A stretch of DNA of 61,584 nucleotides. Origin: SZAS-103 sp038323475 (GTDB lineage Bacteria > Pseudomonadota > Gammaproteobacteria > Xanthomonadales > Xanthomonadaceae). The position numbers were made by a program, and so were the translations under genes. The first letter of the stretch is position 1, and the number at the start of each line of letters is the position of its first letter. The stretch is from positions 1 to 61,584 of the forward strand of contig JBBQHA010000004.1 of NCBI GenBank assembly GCA_038323475.1, written 5' to 3'. Of this stretch, positions 39,576 to 48,742 are shown one piece after another. The notes beneath the pieces were generated by a model, which saw only the letters and a list, made by a program, of their open reading frames with translations, did not search any database and was not told where the DNA came from.

Positions 39576-39961
39576 TCGAGCCGCTCGGGTTCGCGCTCGA
39601 CGACGCCCGGATGCGCCGCGCCGGGCTGGACTACCACGAGTTCGCGAGCCTGCGGGTGCATGCCGACCTGAATGCCTGCCTTGCGGCGATCGGTCCCACC
39701 CGACTGTTCGCACTATCCACGCGCGGAACAATGCGCTACGACGCCCCCCGCTATGCCGCCGGCGATGCCTTCCTGTTCGGTCCGGAAACCCGCGGCCTGC
39801 CGCCCGACGTGCTTGCGCAAGTCCCTGAATCACAACGGCTTCGCCTGCCGATGAGACCACAGAACCGCAGCCTGAACCTGTCCAATGCAGTCGCGATCAC
39901 TGTGTTCGAGGCATGGCGGCAATCGGGCTTCACAGGCGCCGGTACGAGCGACGGCGCATAA
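39482..39961 (+). CDS. trmL: tRNA (cytidine/uridine-34 2'-O)-methyltransferase TrmL
   Basis: A 159-aa SPOUT methyltransferase that 2'-O-methylates the wobble base of leucine tRNAs. Start MFHVLLFEPEIPPNTGNVIR is diagnostic; FGPETRGLP and PMRPQNRSLNLSNAVAI form the trefoil knot. Length matches. ATG at 39482 is fixed by homology, hence it starts inside the preceding small ORF. It may be expressed from the same sigma-54-like promoter or from one inside that ORF. Confidence 0.93.
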   Translation: MFHVLLFEPEIPPNTGNVIRLCANSGASLHLIEPLGFALDDARMRRAGLDYHEFASLRVHADLNACLAAIGPTRLFALSTRGTMRYDAPRYAAGDAFLFGPETRGLPPDVLAQVPESQRLRLPMRPQNRSLNLSNAVAITVFEAWRQSGFTGAGTSDGA

Positions 39962-40062
39962 GTTCCTTCAGGCAGACACCCCGGTTTAAGGGTTGCTAAG
40001 TCGCAATGGCCTAGCTTCGCCCTGCCGCATCAAGCGGTTAAACCAATAACTAGAGGTATCAC

Positions 40063-40635
40063 ATGAAGCGCATCCTTCTGGCCGTTCTGGTCACCGCCGC
40101 CCTGCCCCTGGCCGCACACGCGAGCGACGCAACGGCGAGCGATCTGAGCTACAACTACCTGCAGGCCGGCTACCAGGCCACCAATATCGACGCGGCCCCG
40201 AATGCGAGCGGCTGGGGCGGCAAGGCTTCGTTTGCAGTCGGGCCGAATTTCCAGCTGTTCGGCGGCTGGGCGCGCCAGGACTTCGACCATTCCAATGTCA
40301 GCTTCGACGACTGGAACATCGGCGGCGGTTTCCACAAGTCCGTCAACGCGACCACCGACCTCGTCGCGAACGTCGAGTACCGCCGCCTGAACATCAACGG
40401 CTTCAGCGGCGACATCAAGACCTACAGCGGCGAAGTGGGCGTACGCAGCGAGCTCGCCCCGAAGTTCGAGGGCTGGGCGCTGGCCGGGTACGAGGACGGT
40501 CACAACATCAACGGCGAGCTGTACGGCAAGCTCGGCGCACAGGTGAAGTTCGGCAAGGGCTGGGGCCTGGTCGGCGAGGCCAAGTTCTCGAAGGACATCA
40601 CCGAGTATTTCATCGGGCCGCGTTTCAGCTTCTGA
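40063..40635 (+). CDS. Ax21-like outer-membrane beta-barrel protein
   Basis: A 190-aa exported barrel: Sec signal (MKRILLAVLVTAALPLAAHA, cleaved near residue 20), then alternating amphipathic strands such as LSYNYLQAGYQATNI and FQLFGGWARQDFD, ending in IGPRFSF with the terminal Phe required for BAM assembly. The pattern and the final segment match xanthomonad Ax21-family proteins, once proposed as a secreted elicitor and now considered a vesicle/outer-membrane protein. AGAGGT precedes the ATG. A strong terminator follows. Confidence 0.85.
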   Translation: MKRILLAVLVTAALPLAAHASDATASDLSYNYLQAGYQATNIDAAPNASGWGGKASFAVGPNFQLFGGWARQDFDHSNVSFDDWNIGGGFHKSVNATTDLVANVEYRRLNINGFSGDIKTYSGEVGVRSELAPKFEGWALAGYEDGHNINGELYGKLGAQVKFGKGWGLVGEAKFSKDITEYFIGPRFSF

Positions 40636-40670
40636 TTGCTGGCTGATTCGCGAATCCCTTCCGCGGAAAC

Positions 40671-40697
40671 AAAAGCCCGGCTTCGGCCGGGCTTTTT
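40671..40697. terminator. Bidirectional rho-independent terminator
   Basis: Perfect 11-bp stem AAAAGCCCGGC / GCCGGGCTTTT with a TTCG tetraloop, T-run on both strands. It serves the Ax21-like gene (+) and the convergent lipoprotein gene (-), whose stop is 23 bases away. Confidence 0.93.
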
Positions 40698-40719
40698 CAT
40701 TGCCGATGCCCGCGACAAT

Positions 40720-41214
40720 TCATTGTTTCGGAGCAGCGAGTTCGAAGGGCATCGAGTGGTATTCGCAGCGCGCGTCCATGACTCTCAGGCGATACGTGGC
40801 GCCGGTGGCATGGTTCGATGCATTGAAGATCCCATCGTCCACATGGAGATCCGCCTGGTCGCCGGGGCCGATGGAAAGCTGATCCAGCGGCGCCGAAAAT
40901 TCCTCCAGGTTAGGCGCATTCCATACCCAGCCGGCGTCGGGGTCATGCCGCTCGATCCGGGCCGAAGCCCAATGGACGACGAAAACAGGCTGCTTGCGGG
41001 CAAGCGAAAATTCCACTTTCCGCCCCGAGCGATTCACCAGGTGGAACTTCCCGTATGGAATGTCGGCGTTGCCAGTGCGGATCGTTGCGGTGCCGGCATA
41101 ACGGATATCCACCGCATCCTCGGGGGCGCACGCCATCCCGGTCTTCACGCCGGCACACGATGCCAGCCCGCAAACCAGCATCGCCGCGATCGACGCACAT
41201 ACCCGACTTTTCAT
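40720..41214 (-). CDS. Lipoprotein of unknown function, coupled to gpsA
   Basis: A 164-aa protein with a lipoprotein signal (MLVCGLASC, lipobox Cys about residue 20) and a beta-rich soluble domain (FHLVNRSGRKVEFSLARKQP; end CEYHSMPFELAAPKQ). No family recognised. Its ATG overlaps the gpsA stop by four bases (ATGA), so it is translated from the secB-gpsA message. Confidence 0.7.
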   Translation of the reverse strand: MKSRVCASIAAMLVCGLASCAGVKTGMACAPEDAVDIRYAGTATIRTGNADIPYGKFHLVNRSGRKVEFSLARKQPVFVVHWASARIERHDPDAGWVWNAPNLEEFSAPLDQLSIGPGDQADLHVDDGIFNASNHATGATYRLRVMDARCEYHSMPFELAAPKQ

Positions 41215-42233
41215 AGCCCACCCCCGCTGTATTCCGGCTTCTGCTGCCGCGCCAGCAACTGGCGCAGCCCATCGGCCGGCGTGATCTCCTCGTGCAGCAC
41301 GCGTTGCACCAGCGCGGAGATCGGCAGTTCGACGCCGAGCCGGTTCGCAAGGCGCATCACCTCGTCGGCGGTGTCCACCGATTCAACGACCTGGCCTATT
41401 TCGGCGACCGCATCCCGCAGCGATTGCCCGCGCCCGAGCGCAAGTCCGAGCCGGCGGTTGCGCGACAGGTCGCCGGTGCAGGTCAACACGAGGTCGCCCA
41501 GGCCGGCCAGGCCCATCAGGGTTTCCGGGCGGCCGCCGAGCGCGGCGTTGAGGCGCAACATCTCGTTGAGCCCGCGCGTGATCAGGCCGGCGCGCGCGTT
41601 GAGGCCCAGGTCCATGCCGTCGGCCACGCCGGTCGCGACCGCGAGGACGTTCTTCATCGCTCCGCCGAGCTCTGCACCCTGGACGTCGTTGCCGGTGTAG
41701 GCGCGGAAGGTCGGGCCGTGCAGGGTGTCGGCCACGAGCTGGGCGAATGCGGGGCGTTCGGAATGCACGGTGACGGCGGTCGGCAGGCCCTGTGCGACTT
41801 CGCGCGCGAACGATGGGCCGGTGACGATCGCCAGCGGCACCTCGTCGCCGAGCACTTCGCCGGCGACCTCATGCAGGAAACGGCCGGAACCCGGCTCGAA
41901 ACCCTTGGTCGCCCACGCGACACCGGCGTGCGCGGGTCGGAACGGGGCCAGCGCCTGCAAGGTCGCGGTGAATGCATGACTGGGGACGACGACCAGGACG
42001 AGTTCGGCATCGGCGAGCGCGGCCCGCAGGTCGGAGGTCGCGCGCAGCCCGTCAGGGAGCGCGACGCCGGGCAGGTAACGCGGGTTGCGATGCTCGCGGT
42101 CGATCGACGCGGCCTGCTCCGCATCGCGTCCCCACAGGATCGTGGGCACGCGGTTGCGGACCGCGAGCGCGGCCAGCGCCGTCCCCCACGAACCCGCGCC
42201 GATGACGGCCAGCCGTGGCGGCACGGCCGTCAT
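41211..42233 (-). CDS. gpsA: Glycerol-3-phosphate dehydrogenase [NAD(P)+]
   Basis: A 340-aa enzyme reducing dihydroxyacetone phosphate to sn-glycerol-3-phosphate for phospholipid synthesis. N-terminal Rossmann GAGSWGTALA, VVVPSHAF, ATKGFEP, GPSFAREV, then catalytic-domain GGAMKNVLAVATGVADG with the active Lys, and GLAGLGDLVLTCTG. Start ATG at 42233 is fixed by family length. It lies five bases behind secB; the pair secB-gpsA is a widely conserved arrangement. Confidence 0.96.
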   Translation of the reverse strand: MTAVPPRLAVIGAGSWGTALAALAVRNRVPTILWGRDAEQAASIDREHRNPRYLPGVALPDGLRATSDLRAALADAELVLVVVPSHAFTATLQALAPFRPAHAGVAWATKGFEPGSGRFLHEVAGEVLGDEVPLAIVTGPSFAREVAQGLPTAVTVHSERPAFAQLVADTLHGPTFRAYTGNDVQGAELGGAMKNVLAVATGVADGMDLGLNARAGLITRGLNEMLRLNAALGGRPETLMGLAGLGDLVLTCTGDLSRNRRLGLALGRGQSLRDAVAEIGQVVESVDTADEVMRLANRLGVELPISALVQRVLHEEITPADGLRQLLARQQKPEYSGGGL

Positions 42234-42238
42234 GCGCT

Positions 42239-42745
42239 TCAGGCGTTGCCGATCGCTGGCTGCTGCTGCGCGGACTCGCCCGTCTCCATGCGGCGACGCA
42301 ACTGGTCGGCGTAGATCGCGTCGAAGTTCAGCGGCTGCAGCAGGAAGGGCGGGAAACCGCCATGCGCGATCAGGTCGCCGAGCGCCTGGCGTGCGTACGG
42401 GAACAGCACGTTCGGGCAATGCGCGCCGAGCATCATGTCGAGGCCCGTATCGTCGAAACCGGCCAGGCCGAACACGCCGGCCTGCTCGACTTCGGCGAGG
42501 TATGCGGTCTTCTCGTTGATCGTGCAGGTCAGGGTGATGGTCAACACGACCTCGTACACGTTGTCCTCGAACCGCGCGACCTTCTGGTTGAGGTTGAGCT
42601 GGAGCTGCGGCATCGCCGTTTCCTGGAAGACCGCCGGCGCATTGGGCGCTTCGAACGAGACGTTCTTCAGGTAGATCTTCTGCACGTTGAACTGCGCGGG
42701 CGTTGCTTCGGTGCCAGCGGCGCCGTTGGTGGCTTCATCTGCCAT
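42239..42745 (-). CDS. secB: Protein-export chaperone SecB
   Basis: A 168-aa tetrameric chaperone that keeps preproteins unfolded and hands them to SecA. FNVQKIYLKNVSFEAPNAP is the family start; HCPNVLFPYARQALGDLI and GGFPPFLLQPLNFDAIY are the conserved C-terminal parts. A Gln-rich tail ends the protein. Head of secB-gpsA-lipoprotein. Confidence 0.96.
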   Translation of the reverse strand: MADEATNGAAGTEATPAQFNVQKIYLKNVSFEAPNAPAVFQETAMPQLQLNLNQKVARFEDNVYEVVLTITLTCTINEKTAYLAEVEQAGVFGLAGFDDTGLDMMLGAHCPNVLFPYARQALGDLIAHGGFPPFLLQPLNFDAIYADQLRRRMETGESAQQQPAIGNA

Positions 42746-42913
42746 GGAATCAGACTCCGGGGAAAGGGGGTTGCTTGATCGGGTTGCAGCGGGTGGAATC
42801 GCGAATTATCTCACGCGCGGCGAATGCGGCCAAATCTCAATTGATGATTGCGCAAGAAGGCATCCCTGGTGTTTTACTCCGGCCCGCACATCCGTGTACG
42901 GTCGCTCGGCGGA

Positions 42914-42930
42914 CCGAGGCTGTGCCTCGG
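42914..42930 (-). terminator. Hairpin behind the rhodanese gene
   Basis: CCGAGGC, loop TGT, GCCTCGG: a perfect 7-bp stem two bases past the rhodanese stop, without a T run. Possibly a weak terminator or mRNA 3' end within the 187-base gap before secB. Confidence 0.4.
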
Positions 42931-42932
42931 CG

Positions 42933-43373
42933 CTATCCGCCTCGCCCGCGTGCGATCGGCAGGTCGGCCGATTGCCATGCGGCGACGCCGCCATCGAGCC
43001 AGTAGACCTGCTTGAAACCGGCCTTGACCAGGCGCTTGGCGGCGAGCGCGGAACTCGTGCCGTTGCGGCAGACCAGCGCGACCGGCATGTCGCGGACTTT
43101 CACGAGTTGCTTGTTCTCGGGGTCGAACTGGCTCATCGCGACGTTGCGCGAACCGACAACGTGGCCTTTCTCGAAGTCGGGTGGCGCGCTGACGTCCACC
43201 ACCAGCGCGTTTTCGCGGTTGATCAGGGTGGTGAGCTGGGCCGGGCCGATCGCGCGATAGCCACGGGTGAAGCGCGACAGTTCGTTGACGATCAGCGCGA
43301 TGGTGACGCCCACCATGGCCACGCACAGGAGGAGGTGGTTTTCTACGAACGGGCGCAATTGATCGAGAGGCAC
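42933..43373 (-). CDS. Membrane-anchored rhodanese-like protein (YibN type)
   Basis: A 146-aa protein with one N-terminal membrane segment (about 12-31) and a rhodanese domain (about 40-140). Active-site loop CRNGTSS with Cys102, preceded by VVDVSAPPDFEKGHV. Sulfur transfer is the family activity; the acceptor is unknown. Location upstream of secB matches YibN in enterobacteria, although here a hairpin and 187 bases lie between. Confidence 0.88.
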   Translation of the reverse strand: MPLDQLRPFVENHLLLCVAMVGVTIALIVNELSRFTRGYRAIGPAQLTTLINRENALVVDVSAPPDFEKGHVVGSRNVAMSQFDPENKQLVKVRDMPVALVCRNGTSSALAAKRLVKAGFKQVYWLDGGVAAWQSADLPIARGRGG

Positions 43374-43444
43374 GGCAATCCGGCTGCGACGGTGGGGCCG
43401 CGATTATAAGCGCTCCGCCGCGACAATCCGCGCCGACCCGGACG

Positions 43445-43888
43445 CTACTCCACCGACATTTGCGGCGAGATGTCCGGCAAGCCGGTGGTCAGCCACCATT
43501 TTTTCAGGGTGTCGTCCCAGCGCCAGTGCTCGTGGTAGACCATGCTGCGCGTGTGCTGGGTATGGCGATTGACCAGCCCGAGCTCGATCTGCTGGTCGAT
43601 GACGCCCTCGCCGTCCGTCCGCGAGATCACGGTGTAACCCGAGACTTCGACCTGCTTGAAGCGCGAACGATCGACGTCGGACAGCGGATGCTTCTTCTTC
43701 GCGTCCGGATCGACGAAGTCGTAGGCCTTGTCGAAATCGCCCCAGCGCATCGCGCTGTTGAAATCGTACAGGGTGATCTGCTGGGCACGCGCCGCGGTCG
43801 GCTTCACCACATCGCAGGCCGTGGGCAGCAACACCAGCATTGCCGTGGCGAAGCATGGGAACAGATGGCGCAGCATGGTCTTGGGCAT
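43445..43888 (-). CDS. Lipoprotein of unknown function (NTF2/Tim44-like look)
   Basis: A 147-aa protein with a signal and possible lipobox (LLPTAC, about residues 20-25), then a domain with DFNSAMRWGDFDKAYDFVDP and HEHWRWDDTLKKWWLTTGLP, which resembles NTF2-like folds. No catalytic motif. ATG at 43888, with GGAG eight bases upstream. Confidence 0.72.
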   Translation of the reverse strand: MPKTMLRHLFPCFATAMLVLLPTACDVVKPTAARAQQITLYDFNSAMRWGDFDKAYDFVDPDAKKKHPLSDVDRSRFKQVEVSGYTVISRTDGEGVIDQQIELGLVNRHTQHTRSMVYHEHWRWDDTLKKWWLTTGLPDISPQMSVE

Positions 43889-43925
43889 GGGCTGGACTCC
43901 GTCGCGGTCGTTGCAGGCGACAAGA

Positions 43926-44414
43926 TTAGCGCATCGGGCGCATCGCGACGAAGCGGCCGCTGAGCACCGTCGCTTCGCCGCCGGCCGCCATCGGCACCCG
44001 CGCCTGCATCGCGATCCGTGCCTTGCCGTAGCGCTGCAGGGTCTCGACGAACTGGCTCCACTCCTCGCCGGCCGCCGGCATCGCCTCGGCAACCAAGTCC
44101 TCGTACAGCGGCGACAGGTATTTCACCTGGCTGTCGGCTACGTAGACCTCGGCATCCAGACCGTCGAGCTGCAGCCGCAGCGTGACCCAGCCCCAGGCGG
44201 CCAGCGTCATCAGCCCGCTCAGGCTGCCGCCGAAAGCGCAGCCCTTGTCGTTCACGTTCGCCGCCAGCGGCGCGCCGAAGCGCAGTGCGTTGCCGTCGTA
44301 GCCGAGCGGCCGCGCACCGAGCGCGGCGACCGGCGGCATCTTCCGGCAATGCGCGTTCAGTTGCGCCAGCGCAGCCTTGATCCTTTCGGGCGTGGCCGCG
44401 GTCGGCGTCGGCAT
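43926..44414 (-). CDS. YiiD C-terminal-type thioesterase (hotdog fold)
   Basis: A 162-aa protein of the putative-thioesterase (YiiD_C) family: ALRFGAPLAANVNDKGCAFG and GGSLSGLMTLAAWGWVTLRL are the recognisable central helix region, then DSQVKYLSPLYEDLVAEA. Substrate unknown. ATG at 44414. It is divergent from hemD with 35 bases between starts, so the two promoters must overlap the genes. Confidence 0.8.
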   Translation of the reverse strand: MPTPTAATPERIKAALAQLNAHCRKMPPVAALGARPLGYDGNALRFGAPLAANVNDKGCAFGGSLSGLMTLAAWGWVTLRLQLDGLDAEVYVADSQVKYLSPLYEDLVAEAMPAAGEEWSQFVETLQRYGKARIAMQARVPMAAGGEATVLSGRFVAMRPMR

Positions 44415-44449
44415 GGCGGCGTCTGGTTGTGGTGTGCGAAGCTGCTCCG

Positions 44450-45256
44450 ATGCCGCTGACGTCAATGTCACTGTCTTCTCCGCCGTTGTCGGGTTGGTAC
44501 GTCGTGTCGCTGCGGCCGGTCGGCCAGCACCGTCGTCTGTTGCGCGTCGCCGAAGCGCTGGGAGCTGACGGCCTGAGCCTGCCCGGGATGCGGTTGACGG
44601 CGCGTGAGGATACGCCGACTCGCACCGCATTGGACGACGCATTGCACTGCCCGCGAGTGATCTTCACCAGCCCCGCGGCGGTGCGTTTCGCCATACGCCT
44701 GCGCATGCTCGCGGCGGATGCCCGAACTGCGCGGAAGCGACGGACCTTCGCGCTCGGCGAGGCGACCGGGGCTGCGCTGTGCCGGGCCGGCATCGCCGAC
44801 GCGCTGGTTCCGCCGCAGGCGACCAGCGAAAGCCTGCTCGCCCTGCCCGAACTCGGATCGTTGGCTGGCGCAAGGATCGGGCTGGTTACCGCTCCGGACG
44901 GCCGCGGCCTCCTCGCTGGGCAATTGCGCGAGCATGGCGCGACGCTCGCGATTGCCGAGGTCTATGCGCGTTCGCCTGCACGCATCGACCGAACGCATGC
45001 ACGGCGCCTGCTGGATGTGCGCGGCCACGGGGCGGTTTGCGTCACCAGCGCGGAAGCGCTGCGCAATGTGCTCGCCGCGTTGCCCGCTGCGGCGCGCGCA
45101 AAACTGCTGGGTTGCGTCGCGGTGGCCAGCAGTGCACGGCTGGACGCCATCGCGCGCGATGCCGGCTTCCGCGCCGTGATCCGCGCCGATGCGCCGACGC
45201 CGCACGCCCTGCTCGATGCGCTGCGCATGCATGCCAGCCAGCAAGGCTTCCGGTAG
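44450..45256 (+). CDS. hemD: Uroporphyrinogen-III synthase
   Basis: A 268-aa two-domain protein closing hydroxymethylbilane with inversion of ring D. Poor sequence conservation is normal for HemD. Recognisable parts are VVSLRPVGQHRRLLRVAEAL at the start, IFTSPAAVRFAI, GEATGAAL, and CVTSAEALRNVLAAL. Position before hemX and hemY confirms it. Start could be ATG 44450 (used), ATG 44465 or GTG 44429. hemC is not in the window. Confidence 0.85.
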   Translation: MPLTSMSLSSPPLSGWYVVSLRPVGQHRRLLRVAEALGADGLSLPGMRLTAREDTPTRTALDDALHCPRVIFTSPAAVRFAIRLRMLAADARTARKRRTFALGEATGAALCRAGIADALVPPQATSESLLALPELGSLAGARIGLVTAPDGRGLLAGQLREHGATLAIAEVYARSPARIDRTHARRLLDVRGHGAVCVTSAEALRNVLAALPAAARAKLLGCVAVASSARLDAIARDAGFRAVIRADAPTPHALLDALRMHASQQGFR

Positions 45257-45292
45257 CATCCGGTCAGAACGCCCACGCAACGCACACATTCC

Positions 45293-46387
45293 ATGGCCAG
45301 CAACGATCCTTCCGTTCCATCCGCCGGCGCACCGCCGCGGCGCGGCCGCATGCGCGGACTGGCGCTGCTGTGGCTGCTCGTCCTCGCGGTGATGGCGTTC
45401 GGCGGCTGGAAATTGCGCGCGTGGTGGATCGCGAACATGCAGTCGCCGGCGGTCGCGGCGGCATCCGACGATACGGCGGCCGTCGACCTTCCCGCCGCGG
45501 TCAGCGCGCTGCGCCGCGAGCAGCATGCGCTTGCGCAACGCATGAGCGACGCCACGTCGGCAAGCCAGCTGTTGCGCGACGAAGTGCTCGGTGTCGGCGA
45601 ACGCGCGGCGCTGCTCGAACAATCGGTCGCGCGCATCGCAAGTCCGCGCGCGCAGGGTGAGCAGGCGCTGCGGCTCGACGAGGCCGAGTTGCTGCTGACC
45701 ATCGGCCAGCAGCAACTGGAATTGTCGTCCGACGTCGCCAGCGCGCTGCATGCGTATGCGCTTGCCGATGCCACCCTCGCCGGCTCCACCGATCCGGCCG
45801 CGCTGAACCTGCGCCAGTCGCTTGCGCAGGAAGCCGCCGCGCTGCGCGCGTTGCCGCCGGATCCGCGCGCGAGCATGGCGGGCGCGCTGGACGCATTCGA
45901 AGCCACCCTGGATGCGCAACCGCACGTGGCTGCGCCGACGCCGGTCGCCCACGCATCGGTGTTCGACCGGGTCGTCGGCAGCATGGTCGAGGTGCGCCGC
46001 GCGCAGGCGCAGGAGCTGCTCGATCCGGCCACCCGCGAAGCCGGGCTGACCGCCCTGCGGCTCGAACTCACGCTGTCGCGGCTGGCGCTGGAACGGCGCG
46101 ACGCAGTCGGCTTCCGCGCCGCGCTTGCGCGCATCGACAGCTGGCTGCCGCGGCTGTATTCACCAGCAACAGTCGCCCAGCAGCGCCGGCAACTCGCGGA
46201 CCTGCAGCACGCCCCGCTGAAGATCGACCTGCCCACGCTGGGCGGAACGCTCGATGAACTGCATCGCCTGCGCCAGGCGCAACCGGACCCCGCTGCGGAC
46301 ACTCCGCCCACGGCCGCGCCAACGATGCCTGCACCGCCGCCGGTTTCGACCACGCCCGCGCCAACGACACCGACCAGACGCCCATGA
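45293..46387 (+). CDS. hemX: HemX-family membrane protein
   Basis: A 364-aa protein with one N-terminal membrane segment (about 21-42), a coiled-coil region (about 70-120) and a helical domain, ending in a Pro/Ala/Thr tail. HemX proteins are annotated as uroporphyrinogen-III C-methyltransferases, but no SAM-binding domain is present here, so that activity should not be assumed. The stop overlaps the hemY start by four bases (ATGA). Confidence 0.85.
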   Translation: MASNDPSVPSAGAPPRRGRMRGLALLWLLVLAVMAFGGWKLRAWWIANMQSPAVAAASDDTAAVDLPAAVSALRREQHALAQRMSDATSASQLLRDEVLGVGERAALLEQSVARIASPRAQGEQALRLDEAELLLTIGQQQLELSSDVASALHAYALADATLAGSTDPAALNLRQSLAQEAAALRALPPDPRASMAGALDAFEATLDAQPHVAAPTPVAHASVFDRVVGSMVEVRRAQAQELLDPATREAGLTALRLELTLSRLALERRDAVGFRAALARIDSWLPRLYSPATVAQQRRQLADLQHAPLKIDLPTLGGTLDELHRLRQAQPDPAADTPPTAAPTMPAPPPVSTTPAPTTPTRRP

Positions 46388-47655
46388 CACCGTTCCGCCA
46401 GTTGCTGCTGTGCCTCGCGCTTGCCGTCGTCGGCGCGCTGTTGTGGCAGTGGTATGCAGCCGACCAGGGCCTGGTGGTCGTGACGACCGGCGGCATGGTC
46501 TACAGCATGACCGTGACCGGCGCGCTGGCGCTGCTGTTCGCCGCCCTGCTCGTGCTGTTGTTCGCGTTGTGGCTGCTGCGGCTGCCGTTCCGGTTGTGGG
46601 ACCGTCGCCGGCGCAAGCAGGCGCGGGTACGCATGGCCGGCGGCCTGCTCGCGCTGCACGAGGGCCGCTGGACGCGCGCTGAGAAACTGCTCGCGCTGGC
46701 CGCCGATGACGAGGCCATGCGCCTGCCCGCGCGGCTTGGCGCAGCGCACGCCGCACTGGCTCGCGGCGATGCGGCGGCGGTCGAACAACACCTGCAGGCA
46801 GCCGGTCGCGAAGAGGGCGATGCGGCGATCGCGGTGACCCGCGCTGATGCCCTGCTCGCCGCTGGCCATGCCCAGGATGCGATCGCGCTGCTCGATGCGG
46901 CCGCGCTGAAATCGCCGCCATCGCCGCGCGCCCTGTTGTTGCGCACGCGCGCGCTGATCGCGAGCCGGCGCGCCGGCGAAGCCTACGGCACGCTCGGCGC
47001 GCTCAAGAATGCGCAATCGCTGTCGCCGTCCGCGCACGCAGCGCTGGAAGCCGATCTCGCCGCGCAATCGCTGCGCGAATCCGACGACGCCAATGCGCTC
47101 GCCGATCGCTGGGACCGCCTGTTCGCGCCGCTGCGCGCGCGCAGCGATGTGGTCGGAGCGTATGCGCAGCGCGCGGTCGAAATGGGCATGGAAGACGCCG
47201 CTGCGGCCGCGATCGATACCGCGCTGAAGAATCAGTGGAGCGAAACGCTCGCGCTGCAATACAGCCGCATTCCGCGCGGACGCATCGCGGCGACGCAGCC
47301 GACCTCACGGCTGCTGGTCGCCGAGGGCTGGCTGCGCGGACATACCGACAGCCCCGCGCTCGCCGTCACCCTCGGCCGCCTCAGCGGCGAATTGCAGCAA
47401 TGGGGCAAGGCCGAGGATTACCTGCATCGTGCGATCGCGCAGGGCGCCGGCGCGGATGCATGGGAAGAACTCGGCAACGTGTACGCCACCCAGAGGGACG
47501 ATGCGAGCGCGCGGCTGTGCTATGCCAATGCGCTGCGTTCGGGCCGCGGTGAAGCGACCGAGCCGATGCCCGGCCGCAGCCTGCGCGAACGGATCTTCGA
47601 CGCCTCGGTGATCGAGGAACGCGACCAGCACGGCGTGCCGCGGTTGCCGGGATGA
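46384..47655 (+). CDS. hemY: HemY, TPR-containing inner-membrane protein
   Basis: A 423-aa protein with two N-terminal membrane segments (about 5-22 and 42-65) forming the HemY_N domain, then TPR-like helices (ALHEGRWTRAEKLLALAADD; later LGRLSGELQQWGKAEDYLHR). HemY was named for a link to late haem synthesis in E. coli, with no enzyme activity proven. Translationally coupled to hemX. Confidence 0.9.
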   Translation: MTPFRQLLLCLALAVVGALLWQWYAADQGLVVVTTGGMVYSMTVTGALALLFAALLVLLFALWLLRLPFRLWDRRRRKQARVRMAGGLLALHEGRWTRAEKLLALAADDEAMRLPARLGAAHAALARGDAAAVEQHLQAAGREEGDAAIAVTRADALLAAGHAQDAIALLDAAALKSPPSPRALLLRTRALIASRRAGEAYGTLGALKNAQSLSPSAHAALEADLAAQSLRESDDANALADRWDRLFAPLRARSDVVGAYAQRAVEMGMEDAAAAAIDTALKNQWSETLALQYSRIPRGRIAATQPTSRLLVAEGWLRGHTDSPALAVTLGRLSGELQQWGKAEDYLHRAIAQGAGADAWEELGNVYATQRDDASARLCYANALRSGRGEATEPMPGRSLRERIFDASVIEERDQHGVPRLPG

Positions 47656-47674
47656 CCCTGGGGGTTCCTTCCTG

Positions 47675-48742
47675 GTGAAGACGCGCCTGCGGTACACGTT
47701 ACTGCTGCTCGCGCTCAGTGTGGCCTGGGCCGCGTTCTCGTTGGCCGGGCCGTTCCTGCTGGCCATGCTCGGGGACCATCGACCGGCCGAACAAGGCGGC
47801 AGGTTCGTCCTCAGCCTGTACACCGGGATCTTCCATCTGCAGAAGGCACCGCAAACACTGGCGGCGCCATGGTTTGCGGAAGGCTTGCTGTTTGCCGCGC
47901 TGGGTGCACTCGTCACCATCGTGCTGGTGATGCTGCTGGACCGGCGGGGGGATGCGACGCGCGCGCTGCGCTGGAGCCTGCGGACGATTCCCTGCCTGAT
48001 CGCATGGTCATGCGGCGTAGCCATCCTGATCGGACTGATCGAGTGGTTGGGAACAGGCAGCTGGGTCGGAGACCTCAGCGCCGTGATCGTTTACGGCTAT
48101 CTCCTCGCATTGCCCTTCATCTTCCTGCGCGACGATGTCATCGCCCGCGATCGTCCACCGCATTTCTGGCTCCCGCGATGGCCCGGACTGCCGACGATCG
48201 TGTTGTCGATCGCCGCGTTCGCGGCCTGGTATGGCATCGCCATCGCCATCGCATCGAGCATGATCCCGTCACTGGTGGCTCCAAAGGCTGTGTCCTGGTT
48301 GCTGGGCCCCCTGATCGCGCTGCTCATCTGGATCCTCGGACTGGTGCTGACCGCATCCGTCCTGCCGTCCTGGAAGCACCGGTGGAAATGGACGCAACTC
48401 GATGCGGGTTTCCGCTCGCCGGGACTCCTGGCGCGCGCCCGCACGCTGGCGGCGCTCGACCTGCAACTCATGTGGATCAGCCTCTGGCTGTTCGTTCCCG
48501 TCCTGCTGTGGGTCGCAGCCGCGATCGACTCCCTCGTCGCGTATGTCGAGTCGGTGCAGAGGCTTCACCTGGCCCACCCACCGTCGTACCTGCCCGCACT
48601 CGTCAACGTGTCCCATTTTGCGGTCAGCTATTGGTGGATCGCCCTGCTGGCCACGTACGTTCCGGTTTATTGCTGGATGCTGCTCGCGCCGCGGGCGCGC
48701 GCGCTGCACCTGGCCGAATCCTCGGGAGAGCCTGCGCCATGA
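47675..48742 (+). CDS. Multi-pass membrane protein of unknown function
   Basis: A 355-aa protein with about seven to eight membrane segments (first MKTRLRYTLLLLALSVAWAA, others near 75-88, 105-125, 135-150, 175-200, 205-228, 260-285, 310-335). Starts at GTG 47675, 19 bases after hemY, with a G-run (GGGGG) as possible Shine-Dalgarno. No family or transport motif recognised. The stop overlaps the cupin start by four bases. Confidence 0.72.
   Translation: MKTRLRYTLLLLALSVAWAAFSLAGPFLLAMLGDHRPAEQGGRFVLSLYTGIFHLQKAPQTLAAPWFAEGLLFAALGALVTIVLVMLLDRRGDATRALRWSLRTIPCLIAWSCGVAILIGLIEWLGTGSWVGDLSAVIVYGYLLALPFIFLRDDVIARDRPPHFWLPRWPGLPTIVLSIAAFAAWYGIAIAIASSMIPSLVAPKAVSWLLGPLIALLIWILGLVLTASVLPSWKHRWKWTQLDAGFRSPGLLARARTLAALDLQLMWISLWLFVPVLLWVAAAIDSLVAYVESVQRLHLAHPPSYLPALVNVSHFAVSYWWIALLATYVPVYCWMLLAPRARALHLAESSGEPAP

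Noticed and set aside
45293..46387. HemX as a working uroporphyrinogen-III methyltransferase
   Set aside because: No SAM-binding domain can be seen; only a membrane segment and coiled-coil/helical domain are present.
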